Shown here: positions 8,245 to 16,823 of the stretch, piece by piece | How positions within the stretch are numbered: the first letter of the stretch is position 1 | How the letters are laid out: each line of letters starts with the position of its first letter | Translations under genes and position numbers: made by a program | Notes under the pieces: generated by a model | What the model was told of the DNA's origin: nothing | The model's database searches: none | Seen by the model: the letters and a program-made list of their open reading frames with translations, nothing else | Assembly (NCBI GenBank): GCA_937930305.1 | Contig: CALGLE010000034.1 | Coordinates: 1 to 48,104 of the forward strand | Length of the DNA stretch: 48,104 nt | Direction of reading: 5' to 3' | Source of the DNA: an uncultured Granulosicoccaceae bacterium | GTDB taxonomy: Bacteria; Pseudomonadota; Gammaproteobacteria; Granulosicoccales; Granulosicoccaceae

Positions 8245-8598
8245 TTATTGGCCGCTTAAGTACAGCGCTAGTGATCCTATTTCTTCTTCATTAAGTGCAT
8301 TTGCGATCGAAATCATCGTCTCATTTGTTCGCTTATTATCTTGATATTCAAGCAATGCGTTGATCAGATATTTTTGATCTTGCCCGTGAATCGTGGGTAT
8401 GCCCTGATCAGTGCTGGTTTCGTTATGACAAGTTGCACATTCGCTGGCGAGGTATTCACCGTAGGCCGCATCAAGCTGCAGTGCCATAATCGTATCGATT
8501 CGAGGGTCAGTCTTTTCAGCCAATTTGTTAGCCGTTTCACCCGCGATGCAGGACGCACACAGCAAAGCGCCACCGACTAGTGCAAAGAATCTATTCAT
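8245..8598 (-). CDS. soxE: SoxE-like monohaem cytochrome c
   Basis: A 117-residue exported cytochrome with a signal peptide at residues 1-20 and one haem site, CATCH (C54-H58). It is followed by a typical class I cytochrome C-terminal region with ANALNEEEIGSLALYLS. It is the probable electron acceptor of the SoxF flavoprotein. Paracoccus SoxE has two haems and is about twice this size, so this is a short, single-haem version. I chose ATG 8598 because the signal peptide starts there; an upstream frame reaching 8625 lacks signal-like sequence. Its start overlaps the end of soxD by 8 bp. Confidence 0.78.
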   Translation of the reverse strand: MNRFFALVGGALLCASCIAGETANKLAEKTDPRIDTIMALQLDAAYGEYLASECATCHNETSTDQGIPTIHGQDQKYLINALLEYQDNKRTNETMISIANALNEEEIGSLALYLSGQ

Positions 8599-9643
8599 CG
8601 GGTGTAACATCCAAAACGTTTGCACGTTGTGTCACGACCGCTGCATCATCGGCGCAGTTCGTCATACACAACTCATCGATACTAATGGAACGGAAACCTT
8701 CGTTATTGCGATTATCAGCGATGAAATTGGCCTCGTTCGGTAGCACAATGTCACTGAAGTTCTCGGAAGAAAGCTCAAAGTCTTCATCAACTTCGTCGTT
8801 TAAATAAAGCAAGTACGCGGTAATCGCATAAACATCGTCGTCGGACAACGAGCGCGCGTTGCCAAATGGCATAGCTCGTCTTACATAGTCGTACACCGTC
8901 GATAAGTACGGCCAATACGAACCGATGGTTTTCTCCGGGCGATCATCGGTTAAGGTGTCGTGTCCGCCGGCTAAAATTGGCCAGCGCCCTGTTCCTTCTC
9001 CAAAGTCTCCGTGACAGCTAGCGCATTGTGCATCGTAGAGTTCCCCGCCCGTGATTGCATCGCCTGAGCCTGGTGGCAGTCCTGTGCCATCGGGACGAAC
9101 ATCAATATCCCATGCGTTGATTTCTTCCGTTAAAGCCACACGCCCTAACTTAAATACGCCGTGTTCAGGCACTGCAAAGTCGCTTGCCAGTTTGCGCTCC
9201 TCGGTAACGACCGGAGTGAGCGCTGCCGTTTCATCGGATGCAGTGTCTTGTCGTTTACCATCAGTATCAAATAGACGAAGATAGGCAATAATCTTGTTGC
9301 GATCCTCTTCGTTTTGTACGCCGGGAAATGCCATTTTAGTGCCGGGTATATACGACATGGGGGCAGCCAGAAAATCGGACATCGTCTCATCCGTCCAACT
9401 TAATCCACTTTCACCGGCTTTGTTAAAAGCCGCTGAGTAGTCGTAATCACCAGCGATCATGAAGGCTTGGTCCATTACGCCGTTTAACACGGGTCCAAAC
9501 TGATGTTTTGCATCGGCACCGACGGCGTGACAACCTCGGCACTGACCAAACAAGGCTTTACCTTCGTCGTCGGCCATTGCGTTGTTGCTGAAACCAATCA
9601 ACAAGCTAATTGCCAACATCCCGTATTTAAGATATTTCGACAT
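8591..9643 (-). CDS. soxD: SoxD, dihaem cytochrome subunit of sulfane dehydrogenase
   Basis: A 350-residue exported dihaem cytochrome c with a signal peptide (about 1-24, ending NAMA), haem sites CRGCH (C35-H39) and CASCH (C207-H211), and two cytochrome domains separated by a linker. With SoxC it forms Sox(CD)2, which oxidises the sulfane sulfur on SoxY, removing six electrons. The N-terminal domain keeps the mitochondrial-like PGTKMAFPG with a methionine ligand. Its start overlaps soxC by 17 bp, typical of co-translated subunits. An extra C-terminal stretch after residue 300 holds two further cysteines (LCMTNC) whose role I cannot assign. Confidence 0.92.
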   Translation of the reverse strand: MSKYLKYGMLAISLLIGFSNNAMADDEGKALFGQCRGCHAVGADAKHQFGPVLNGVMDQAFMIAGDYDYSAAFNKAGESGLSWTDETMSDFLAAPMSYIPGTKMAFPGVQNEEDRNKIIAYLRLFDTDGKRQDTASDETAALTPVVTEERKLASDFAVPEHGVFKLGRVALTEEINAWDIDVRPDGTGLPPGSGDAITGGELYDAQCASCHGDFGEGTGRWPILAGGHDTLTDDRPEKTIGSYWPYLSTVYDYVRRAMPFGNARSLSDDDVYAITAYLLYLNDEVDEDFELSSENFSDIVLPNEANFIADNRNNEGFRSISIDELCMTNCADDAAVVTQRANVLDVTPDE

Positions 9644-10913
9644 TTTCAGTCACTCCATCCTGTTTCACATGCCAGGTTTGAATGCTGTTGTTGTGATAAA
9701 TGGAATTCACACCGCGAACTTCTCGAAGTTGTTTCTTCGTGGGTTGTACATTGCCAAATTCATCGATGGCGCGGCTTTGTAGAAAGAGTTCCGAGCCATC
9801 CCAATCAAAGTCGTAGTAGAAGCGATGCAGGGACTTTGAAAAAGAGTGCGGATCCATTCGCGCTGTTGTCCAATTGCGTCCGCCATCAACCGTGACATCA
9901 ACACGTTTTATTCGCCCGTGCCCCGACCAAGCGATCCCGGTCAAAACGGTGTGGCCTCTTCCGTGATTGATCGGTGCTTGTGGGCTGGGATTGGTGATGA
10001 CCGATTTGACGTCCATCTCCCAGGTAAATCGGCGTGCCGTGCCGTCTTCTAAAAGATCGGTGTATTTAGAGGTTTCTTCTCGGTGGTGCCAGGGCTTGTC
10101 CCCCACCTCGATTCGGCGTAACCATTTCACCCACATGTTCCCTTCCCAACCCGGCACCACAAGACGCAATGGGTACCCTTGCTCGGGTCGCAGCGCTTCA
10201 CCGTTCATGTGTGTGACCACTAAACAGTCATCGAGCCCCTTTTCAATGGGGATCGATCGCGTCATATGCGATGCATCAGCGCCTTCGGGTAATAGCCATT
10301 TGCCGCTTGCCTTAACACCTGCCTCGTCAAGAATGTGCTTAAGTTTTACACCGGTATACATGACGTTGTGAACCATGCCGTGAGTAAATTGGCAGCCATT
10401 GAGTTGGGCGCCACGCCATTCCATTCCGGTGTTCGCAGCGCACTCGAGAAAATACAAGCGGTTTTCTCTAGGAAAGCGAGCGATGTCTTCCATGGTGAAC
10501 ACTAGTGGAGTATCCACCAAGCCATTGATCATCAATCGATGCTCAGATGGGGCGATTTCCGCAATGCCGCCGTGATGACGTTCAAAGCACAAACCATTGG
10601 GCGTAATGATTCCTTCCAACTTGTGTAAGGGCGTGAAATTAACTGACGCCTTTGGATCGGCCGTTAGCCACGCCACGTCACGTCGAACCGCTTCGGCTTC
10701 GTGCTTTGACGGCATACCGTACGGTCGAGCATCGACACCGTCACCTAGATACCGATTCCAGTCTTGAATCTCGGTGATCAATGGGTCAGGCGTGCTGGCT
10801 GTTGCCGATTTAACACCCGCCAAGGAAGCACCGACCGTGGTAGATACGGCAAGCCCAGTCTTTAACAGCTTGCGGCGTTCCTGTTTTTCAATGTCGCCTT
10901 TGTCTATTTTCAT
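9627..10913 (-). CDS. soxC: SoxC, molybdenum subunit of sulfane dehydrogenase
   Basis: A 428-residue protein of the sulfite-oxidase molybdopterin family. FLECAANTGMEWRG carries the cysteine that ligates molybdenum. A C-terminal Mo-co dimerisation domain includes VDVTVDGGRNWTTARMD. The leader has ERRKLLKTG followed by a hydrophobic stretch, a Tat-type signal as expected for a cofactor-loaded enzyme. Together with SoxD it oxidises the sulfane sulfur left on SoxY, so its presence means thiosulfate can go fully to sulfate without sulfur globules. ATG 10913 is preferred; a TTG three codons upstream is also in frame. Confidence 0.93.
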   Translation of the reverse strand: MKIDKGDIEKQERRKLLKTGLAVSTTVGASLAGVKSATASTPDPLITEIQDWNRYLGDGVDARPYGMPSKHEAEAVRRDVAWLTADPKASVNFTPLHKLEGIITPNGLCFERHHGGIAEIAPSEHRLMINGLVDTPLVFTMEDIARFPRENRLYFLECAANTGMEWRGAQLNGCQFTHGMVHNVMYTGVKLKHILDEAGVKASGKWLLPEGADASHMTRSIPIEKGLDDCLVVTHMNGEALRPEQGYPLRLVVPGWEGNMWVKWLRRIEVGDKPWHHREETSKYTDLLEDGTARRFTWEMDVKSVITNPSPQAPINHGRGHTVLTGIAWSGHGRIKRVDVTVDGGRNWTTARMDPHSFSKSLHRFYYDFDWDGSELFLQSRAIDEFGNVQPTKKQLREVRGVNSIYHNNSIQTWHVKQDGVTENVEIS

Positions 10914-10946
10914 GTTGCTCAATGATATTCAGTGTTTAAATTCGTG

Positions 10947-12638
10947 CTAAACGCCGGTTACTTTAACCGCGTTATTCTTTTCCATCGATACCGTTTTTTG
11001 ATCACTGATATAGGACTCCATAAGGTCGTAGACCGCAGGCCCTTCCACGTTTTCGTTCACGGACGCCCAGCCGGCGACCACATAGTTCTTGTTCGGATCG
11101 ATTGGTTCACCCGTCGCTAGTAGAGTCATATCACTGATGCGGCTGCCCATGATTTCCTTTGGTGCGCAGGTGTATCCCATGCCACCGACGCGTACCATGT
11201 CGCCACCTTGTTGAAAAAACGGATCAGGATTAAATAAGTTGTCGCAGACGTCTTCAAGAATTTCTTTAATTTGAGAGCCTGAGAACTCCAATCGATAGAC
11301 CGATGGGTACGACATTGAAGTTTGGTTGTAAAGATCATCAACGGTGATGTTGTTGCCGGGTAGTAAAGTGGATCCCCAACGAAAGCCTGGGCTAAACGAC
11401 AGCTCGGCATCGCGCTCAACCATCAATCCTTGGCAGATAAGATCGTCCCAGGTGCCATTGAAGTTACCTCTTCGATACAGCATGGTGTCGGTTTGCCCAA
11501 GTACACGATTGAGTTCGTTCTCGTGTGGTGCGCGAACGGCATCGATCGCTGCCTTCATTTCAGCGTCCGGTTCGATTACATCGGAAAAAACGGGAATGAG
11601 CGATGATGAATAGTCGGTGACTTTTCCATTATTAACCTCAAGATCCACACGACCTAAATACTTTCCATGCGAGCCCGACGACAGTACTAAGGTATTGTTG
11701 ATGTTTAAAGCTTCGGGTACGGCATCGTGCGTGTGTCCAGTCAAGATGACATCCAGCCCGGTCAATTCTCTGGCCAATTTTTGATCGACATCAAAGCCGT
11801 TGTGGGACAACAGAACCACCACCTCGGCTCCCTCTTCCCGTGCTTTATTCACGTTCTCTTGCAATAGCCCCAAACGCAATCCGAACGACCATTCTGGAAA
11901 CATCCAACGCGGATTGGCAATGGGGGTATAAGGCATCGCTTGGCCAATCACCGCAACGCGCGTATTTCCTCGATCATAGAATGCGGTGCTGTCGAATACT
12001 GGCTCTTCCCAGTCGGTGTCCACGATATTACTGGCTAAAAACGGATAGTCCATTGAATCGATAATTTCGAGCACCCGATCAGTACCTAAGGTAAATTCCC
12101 AATGTCCGACCATGGCGTCGGGCTTTAATATAGCCATGCAATCGACCATATCTTGTCCGTTCGTTTTAAGGGCGGTGTACGAGCCCTGCCAAGTGTCCCC
12201 GCCATCAAGCAGTAACACGTTATTGTCACCGCGCTCGGCTCGAATGGCGTTGACTAAGGTCGCCATGCGATCAAGTCCACCAAGGCGTCCATAGGTACGT
12301 GCGAGATCGACGTAGTCGACCATGGTGTGCGCGTATGCAAGCGCGCTGCCTTTTTCTATGTTGAAGTGGTCTAGGAAATTCTGACCAACTAAGTGAGGGG
12401 GTACCCCTTCAAAGTCCCCGACGCCATAATTTTCTGACGGTGGGCGAAAGTAAACAGGTTTCAGTTGCGCGTGAATGTCGGTGATGTGCAAAAGTGTCAA
12501 TGAGCCTTTACTGTCAAAATTCAACAGTTGGTCTTGGCTGAGCTTTTGCTGCGCCGCCACGGGTGTTAACGCGGTGCTAAACCCTGTTGTGGCGGCACAG
12601 ATGGCCGAGAATTGTAAGAAATCACGTCTTGAGTACAT
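10947..12638 (-). CDS. soxB: SoxB, thiosulfohydrolase
   Basis: A 563-residue periplasmic enzyme of the 5'-nucleotidase/metallophosphoesterase superfamily, which binds a di-manganese site. It hydrolyses sulfate from the SoxY S-thiosulfonate. The Tat leader is YSRRDFLQF. Metal and active-site motifs follow in family order: HITDIHAQ (51-58), LDGGDTWQGS, VGHWEFT (the SoxB-specific form), LLSHNGFD and LTGHTHDA. A C-terminal nucleotidase domain contains NITVDDLYNQTS. Length matches known SoxB. It lies between soxA and soxC in the conserved order. Confidence 0.95.
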   Translation of the reverse strand: MYSRRDFLQFSAICAATTGFSTALTPVAAQQKLSQDQLLNFDSKGSLTLLHITDIHAQLKPVYFRPPSENYGVGDFEGVPPHLVGQNFLDHFNIEKGSALAYAHTMVDYVDLARTYGRLGGLDRMATLVNAIRAERGDNNVLLLDGGDTWQGSYTALKTNGQDMVDCMAILKPDAMVGHWEFTLGTDRVLEIIDSMDYPFLASNIVDTDWEEPVFDSTAFYDRGNTRVAVIGQAMPYTPIANPRWMFPEWSFGLRLGLLQENVNKAREEGAEVVVLLSHNGFDVDQKLARELTGLDVILTGHTHDAVPEALNINNTLVLSSGSHGKYLGRVDLEVNNGKVTDYSSSLIPVFSDVIEPDAEMKAAIDAVRAPHENELNRVLGQTDTMLYRRGNFNGTWDDLICQGLMVERDAELSFSPGFRWGSTLLPGNNITVDDLYNQTSMSYPSVYRLEFSGSQIKEILEDVCDNLFNPDPFFQQGGDMVRVGGMGYTCAPKEIMGSRISDMTLLATGEPIDPNKNYVVAGWASVNENVEGPAVYDLMESYISDQKTVSMEKNNAVKVTGV

Positions 12639-12669
12639 TGCTCTAACTCACAATTCGTTGTTAGTAAAG

Positions 12670-13524
12670 TTACTGTCGTACCGCAGGTGTCTCGACTGAC
12701 AAACCGGTTCCGCGCCAAGTTGTATAAACCTCTAAGCCCATCAACACATCAGAAAATGCATCGGGAAATTCCGCCCGGGTGTCGCGGATACAACCACGAA
12801 AGCGATTGTGCAAAGAGATGAGCTTATTTTGCTTTAGCCGATAGGTCGGAAAGCCATTCACATTGCCCTGACTCAAGTGATCGGCTCGAATGTGTTTGCC
12901 GTGATTTTGTTCGTGGCAAGACGCACAAGAGAGGTTTAACTGACCGGTGCGCAGATAATAGGTTTCTTTACCTTTCTCCCACCAGGATTGCATCTCGCCT
13001 TCTGAAAGATCAAGTTCCACCGGCATACCGAGCGACTGATTCTTGATGTAGGCCGTTAAGGGTTTTTGCCCACCTTTGTCAAATTTATACGGCTCAGCGC
13101 CCATGTTCTCAACTCGGCAGGAGTTAATCTGCGCCTCGATGTTTTTTGGACGCTGTGTTTTCTCATCCCACTTCGGATAATTAGCGCCCACACCTTTCAT
13201 GGATACGGCCGCGTCATCGTGGCAGGATGCGCAAGATTTCCCTTCACTGCCTTCGACCGTATGCCAAATCTCTTCACCTTGCTCAACACCGAGCATGCCT
13301 GGATTCGCAAACGAGTCCGCCTCCAGCGCCCGTGTTTCCGGTGTTCGATAATGCCAGCCAGAATAGATTTCCGATATCGGATGTCCCTCTACCGCCTGTA
13401 CACGGGTTGTCATCTCAAGTTCTTCGTCGATGACCAACACTTCGTCTACCGGTGTCGCCGATGCGGTTACACACAACGCGATACCGATCAAAGTGAATAA
13501 CGTTTTATTATTTGTAAAGTGCAT
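12670..13524 (-). CDS. soxA: SoxA, dihaem cytochrome subunit of SoxAX
   Basis: A 284-residue exported cytochrome with a signal peptide (about 1-23), haem sites CASCH at C98-H102 and C200-H204, and the active-site cysteine C245 in RFRGCIRDTRAE. In SoxA this cysteine is carried as a persulfide that ligates the catalytic haem. With SoxX it joins thiosulfate to the SoxY cysteine oxidatively. It is a dihaem type like Paracoccus SoxA, with an intact first haem motif; many other SoxA have lost it. Ribosome site GGAGAGG lies just before ATG 13524. Confidence 0.94.
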   Translation of the reverse strand: MHFTNNKTLFTLIGIALCVTASATPVDEVLVIDEELEMTTRVQAVEGHPISEIYSGWHYRTPETRALEADSFANPGMLGVEQGEEIWHTVEGSEGKSCASCHDDAAVSMKGVGANYPKWDEKTQRPKNIEAQINSCRVENMGAEPYKFDKGGQKPLTAYIKNQSLGMPVELDLSEGEMQSWWEKGKETYYLRTGQLNLSCASCHEQNHGKHIRADHLSQGNVNGFPTYRLKQNKLISLHNRFRGCIRDTRAEFPDAFSDVLMGLEVYTTWRGTGLSVETPAVRQ

Positions 13525-13577
13525 GGACCTCTCCGTAAGAATGAGCTCTGTTGTGTGATCGTACGTAACCGATGCCG

Positions 13578-13898
13578 TTATGAAACTTCTATCGATTTTT
13601 CAGCTTCGATAACCGATCCATCATCGTCCGTCCACATAAACTTGAAAGTTCCAGACTCAGCAACTTTTGCTCGAAACTCTAAAAAGGGATTTGCGGATAC
13701 AGCCGGATCAATGTCGCATCCAAATACGGATGTGCCATTGAACGTGCACTCAAATTTGTTGATGATTTTTTGAGGAATGACATTGCCTTCTTTGTCTTTG
13801 CGTTGGCCCGATTCCATCGTATGACTGACCAAGGCTTTTATCTTGATCACGTCCCCTGCTGAGGCCTTTTTCGGTACTTTGATTCGTGGTTTAGCCAT
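13578..13898 (-). CDS. soxZ: SoxZ, carrier-protein partner
   Basis: A 106-residue SoxZ with an immunoglobulin-like fold and no signal peptide, starting MAKPRIKVPKKASAGDVIKI. The family segment HTMESGQRKDKEGNVIP is clear. SoxZ dimerises with SoxY and is exported with it by the Tat signal of SoxY. The frame is open upstream to 14048, but this part overlaps soxY and shows no homology, so ATG 13898 is the start. It lies 13 bp after soxY. Confidence 0.95.
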   Translation of the reverse strand: MAKPRIKVPKKASAGDVIKIKALVSHTMESGQRKDKEGNVIPQKIINKFECTFNGTSVFGCDIDPAVSANPFLEFRAKVAESGTFKFMWTDDDGSVIEAEKSIEVS

Positions 13899-13911
13899 TG
13901 TTTTCTGTTCC

Positions 13912-14355
13912 TTATCCGCCGCAGCCGCCAATGGTGACTTTGACGTTTCGTGTGTCTGATAAAACGGTGCCATCACTGAGTTTTGCAACTGCGATGACGT
14001 TCTGCGTTTTAGCAAGTCGCATTCGTGTGGCCGCAAACGCTTCACCACTTAGCGGTGTGAAGTTAAAGGTGATGACTTCTGGACGTGGGTTACCGTCGGC
14101 AAAGATCGTGACCGATTCGACGTAGCTGTCATCGGATATTTCACCGTCAACGCTGACCGAAATCGGCACGCTGTTTCCGTTCTCTGCAATCTCAGGTGCA
14201 TTAAGAGTCAGCGCGCCTTGCGTAACTTCTGCATCGCCTGCTATGGCTTTAATCGCGGCGTCGACATCTTCCGCGGTTGCAAATACTTTCGATGTTCCGA
14301 GTAGCCCGATCGTGCCGAGCGTACGGACGAGCAATTTTCGTCGGTTAAGGTTCAT
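13912..14355 (-). CDS. soxY: SoxY, sulfur-carrier protein with GGCGG swinging arm
   Basis: A 147-residue carrier protein with a Tat leader (NRRKLLVRTLGTIGLLG) and the invariant C-terminal GGCGG whose cysteine bears all Sox intermediates. The mature part is an immunoglobulin-like domain as in Paracoccus SoxY. ATG 14355 is chosen because AGGAG lies 11 bp upstream; the in-frame GTG at 14367 would overlap that site. Confidence 0.95.
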   Translation of the reverse strand: MNLNRRKLLVRTLGTIGLLGTSKVFATAEDVDAAIKAIAGDAEVTQGALTLNAPEIAENGNSVPISVSVDGEISDDSYVESVTIFADGNPRPEVITFNFTPLSGEAFAATRMRLAKTQNVIAVAKLSDGTVLSDTRNVKVTIGGCGG

Positions 14356-14376
14356 AGTTGAATTCACTCCTACGGA

Positions 14377-14835
14377 CTATTTCAATGTACTGAGGTAGGC
14401 CACAAGATCTTCGATATCTTGTGCTTGAAGGATGGTCTTGCCGATCAAATCTTTTCGAACATCTGCACCGACTTCCAGGCTATAGAAGCCAGGCATAACG
14501 GTTTGATCTCCAAATACTGCTTTAGCGTTGACTAAGATGGTTCGAAGATGGTCTTCTTGCCAACGGGTTCCTGCGCCGTCAAGGCTAGGTCCCACCTCGC
14601 CGTGAAACAGTTGGTCTTTCATATCGCTGTTGGCGTGACAGGCCAAGCAGTTACCCTGCTTTCGGTTGATAAATATTTTTTTTCCGTTGGCAGGATCGCC
14701 AGCAACGTCGGTCAAGGGTTTATCAATCGATATGGCGTTGATTTCTACGTCACCGGGGGCGGTGTCCGCCTGCGCAAAGGTAAAGTAGGCGGCGCTACAC
14801 ACAAAGACTGCGCAACTCAAAAAACGAATTTCCAT
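14377..14835 (-). CDS. soxX: SoxX, monohaem cytochrome subunit of SoxAX
   Basis: A 152-residue exported cytochrome c with a signal peptide (about 1-24, ending AQA), haem site CLACH (C63-H67) and the methionine ligand in VMPGFYS. It is the electron-accepting subunit of SoxAX. It is the first gene of the ten-gene minus-strand sox operon. ATG 14835 follows a good GGGAGA ribosome site 7 bp upstream; a TTG one codon earlier is also in frame. Confidence 0.93.
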   Translation of the reverse strand: MEIRFLSCAVFVCSAAYFTFAQADTAPGDVEINAISIDKPLTDVAGDPANGKKIFINRKQGNCLACHANSDMKDQLFHGEVGPSLDGAGTRWQEDHLRTILVNAKAVFGDQTVMPGFYSLEVGADVRKDLIGKTILQAQDIEDLVAYLSTLK

Positions 14836-15245
14836 CAAGACTCTCCCGATTGATGCTTAAGGTTCGCCGTAGCTCGCCATAAAGTCTGTCATTTGTGACG
14901 CTTTGTATTTAATACTCTTGAATATTCGCAATTCATACGTCATCGAATATATATTACATTCAGAATATAATATATTTAATGAGAAGGCTAGCGTTTTATT
15001 GTTTGTCAGCGGGGAAAAACGACGTCCAGCGTTGCCAGCAAGGCTCACGGCTTATCTTTTGGCGTCTTTGATATTAATGTGATTATGTGATTACTGCGAA
15101 TAGATAAGCACAACCGATCATGATTGGGCATCACGCAGATCGAATGATTACAGCGGATAATCGTTGAAGTTTTCGTTGATTTTTAACGAATGGAGACACT
15201 GTCTTTAAATTGGCGAATCCGAATGATAAGCTTACCGAAAATACG
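14836..15245 (-). promoter_or_regulatory. Upstream control region of the soxXYZABCDEF operon
   Basis: This 410-bp gap has no supported gene and holds the operon promoter. Its centre is very AT-rich. GAATAT occurs three times (14920, 14945, 14963), one of them within the palindrome GAATATTC (14920-14927). The last copy is part of a 27-bp near-perfect palindrome listed separately. A small perfect repeat, TTCGTT (15172-15177) and AACGAA (15185-15190), lies just past the dbpA stop and might be a weak terminator for dbpA. A 63-codon minus-strand frame at 14857-15048 runs through the palindrome and is not called. Confidence 0.6.
14949..14975. promoter_or_regulatory. Candidate SoxR operator: 27-bp near-perfect palindrome
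   Basis: The left arm ATATATTACATTC (14949-14961) and right arm GAATATAATATAT (14963-14975) flank a single central A at 14962. Twelve of thirteen arm positions are complementary; the only break is C14957 against T14967's partner. It lies 114 bp upstream of the soxX ATG. Size, AT-richness and placement suit a dimeric ArsR-type repressor, and soxR is encoded in the same island. Binding itself is inference. Confidence 0.6.
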
Positions 15246-16649
15246 CTAGTGAATAATTCGAGCCTTCACCTTTTGTTTTTTAATTCGTTCTTCCGTTAAT
15301 ATTTTCAACGCAATCTTTGCCTTGGAATACGCGATAGCAACAAAAGCCACTTTAGCCTGTACTTTGATTTTTCCGATATCGTCTTTGGATAATTCTGCGC
15401 TGGCGGTTAAGGCGCCCACAATATCACCGGGGCGTATTTTGTCTTTTTTGCCGGCACTGAGTTGCAGGGTGCGTGTTTCGGGCGTTGGAATCGGACTATC
15501 GTCTCGGTCGTAAGCCTGCAGTTCGCCAATCTTGAATTCTGTTTGCATGAATTGTTCGATAGCTTGTACACGATGGACTTCGTTCGGATCAACCAACGTT
15601 ATTGCAAGCCCATTTAAGCCTGCTCGCCCAGTTCGACCAATTCGGTGTACGTGGTTTTCAGGATCGGGTGTTATGTCGTAGTTGATGACAGCAGACAACG
15701 CGTCGATGTCAAGACCTCGTGCCGCGACGTCCGTGGCAATCAGAAGGGACACACTCTTATTGGCGAACAAAAGGATGGCCTCGTCTCTTTCTCTTTGGTC
15801 TAGATCACCGTGCAAGGCGCGAGCGTGGTAGCCGGCTTGGTTTAAGGTATCGCACAACTGCTGAACGTGACTTTTCCGGTTGCAGAAGATGATGGCGTTG
15901 TCCGGCTGGTATTTGCCCATTGCGCGGTACAGGGCTTCGAGCTTTTGCTCTTCTTTGGCAAAAAAGAATTCTTGGTCAATTGGGCCTGTGGTATCGCTTG
16001 CTGCAACCTTAACTTCAACTGGATCGCGCTGAATAGCTTGACTGATGCTGCTGATTTCAGTGGGGTATGTGGCGGAGAACAGCAAGGTTTGACGACGCGA
16101 GCTGGTTCTATCCAGAATACTCATAATGTCGTCGTAAAAGCCCATATCCAGCATCCGGTCGGCTTCATCCAAAACCAATGTTTGTACGCCGCTGATATTA
16201 AGCGTGCCTTTTTCAAGATGTTTCTTGAGTCGCCCCGGTGTGCCGACGACCACGTGTGGTTCGCGCTTGAGTGAATTGAGTTGGTCGTGCATGGGTTTGC
16301 CACCGCACAGGGTTAATACACGGGTGTTGGCAAGAGCACTGGCCAGGCGCTGAATTTCCTCGGCAACTTGATCACTTAATTCCCGGGTTGGGCAGATCAC
16401 CAATGCCTGAGTTTCAAACAAGGAAATTTCAAGTTTATTGAGTATGCCAATGGCAAACGCGGCTGTTTTTCCACTACCGGTTTGCGCTTGTGCTACTAGG
16501 TCTCGCCCCTGCAGTATGGCCGAAGCCGATTCTGCTTGAATTGGCGTCATCTGCTCATAATGCACAGCGCTCAGCGCTTGCAAAAGCTCTGGTCTCAGTG
16601 ATAAAGCACTAAAAAGAGGCTGATCTTGAGTTAGGGAAGAATTAGACAC
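15246..16649 (-). CDS. dbpA: ATP-dependent RNA helicase DbpA
   Basis: A DEAD-box helicase acting on 23S rRNA during large-subunit assembly. It shows, in order, the Q motif (MTPIQAES), AQTGSGKT, PTRELSDQV, GTPGR, DEAD (VLDEADRMLDMGF), SAT, FCNRKSH, ATDVAARGLD and HRIGRTGRAG. A C-terminal DbpA-type RNA-binding domain starts near IRPGDIVGALTASAELS. The frame is open back to 16757, but the extra 36 residues look non-coding. The GTG at 16649 (VSNSSLTQDQPLFSAL) gives the family's usual N-terminus and about 467 residues; no clear ribosome site decides it. Confidence 0.9.
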   Translation of the reverse strand: MSNSSLTQDQPLFSALSLRPELLQALSAVHYEQMTPIQAESASAILQGRDLVAQAQTGSGKTAAFAIGILNKLEISLFETQALVICPTRELSDQVAEEIQRLASALANTRVLTLCGGKPMHDQLNSLKREPHVVVGTPGRLKKHLEKGTLNISGVQTLVLDEADRMLDMGFYDDIMSILDRTSSRRQTLLFSATYPTEISSISQAIQRDPVEVKVAASDTTGPIDQEFFFAKEEQKLEALYRAMGKYQPDNAIIFCNRKSHVQQLCDTLNQAGYHARALHGDLDQRERDEAILLFANKSVSLLIATDVAARGLDIDALSAVINYDITPDPENHVHRIGRTGRAGLNGLAITLVDPNEVHRVQAIEQFMQTEFKIGELQAYDRDDSPIPTPETRTLQLSAGKKDKIRPGDIVGALTASAELSKDDIGKIKVQAKVAFVAIAYSKAKIALKILTEERIKKQKVKARIIH

Positions 16650-16823
16650 CCAGTGCCGCCAAACTGCTGAACCAAGAAACCAAGGGGACGTCCTTTTGTC
16701 AAATTGACACGAATTAGCCAGAGTAACCCAATTCAGACGCCACGGGTGTTTGGGCACTGATTCTGATCTTTTAACTGTCGATCAGCCCTACATCGAATGT
16801 TTGTCTTGTTTACGCCTAAATTG

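Noticed and set aside
9967..10371. 134-codon frame antisense to soxC
   Set aside because: Shadow of a clear molybdoenzyme gene, with no independent features.
13899..14048. N-terminal extension of soxZ
   Set aside because: The extra 50 residues overlap soxY and have no homology; the SoxZ family starts at ATG 13898.
2813..14835. Sox genes read as sarcosine oxidase (also called sox)
   Set aside because: Haem motifs, the GGCGG carrier and the SoxB VGHWEFT motif show the sulfur-oxidation genes; they do not fill the missing mgdABCD.
14857..15048. 63-codon frame in front of soxX
   Set aside because: It runs through the AT-rich palindrome and control region and has no protein-like features.
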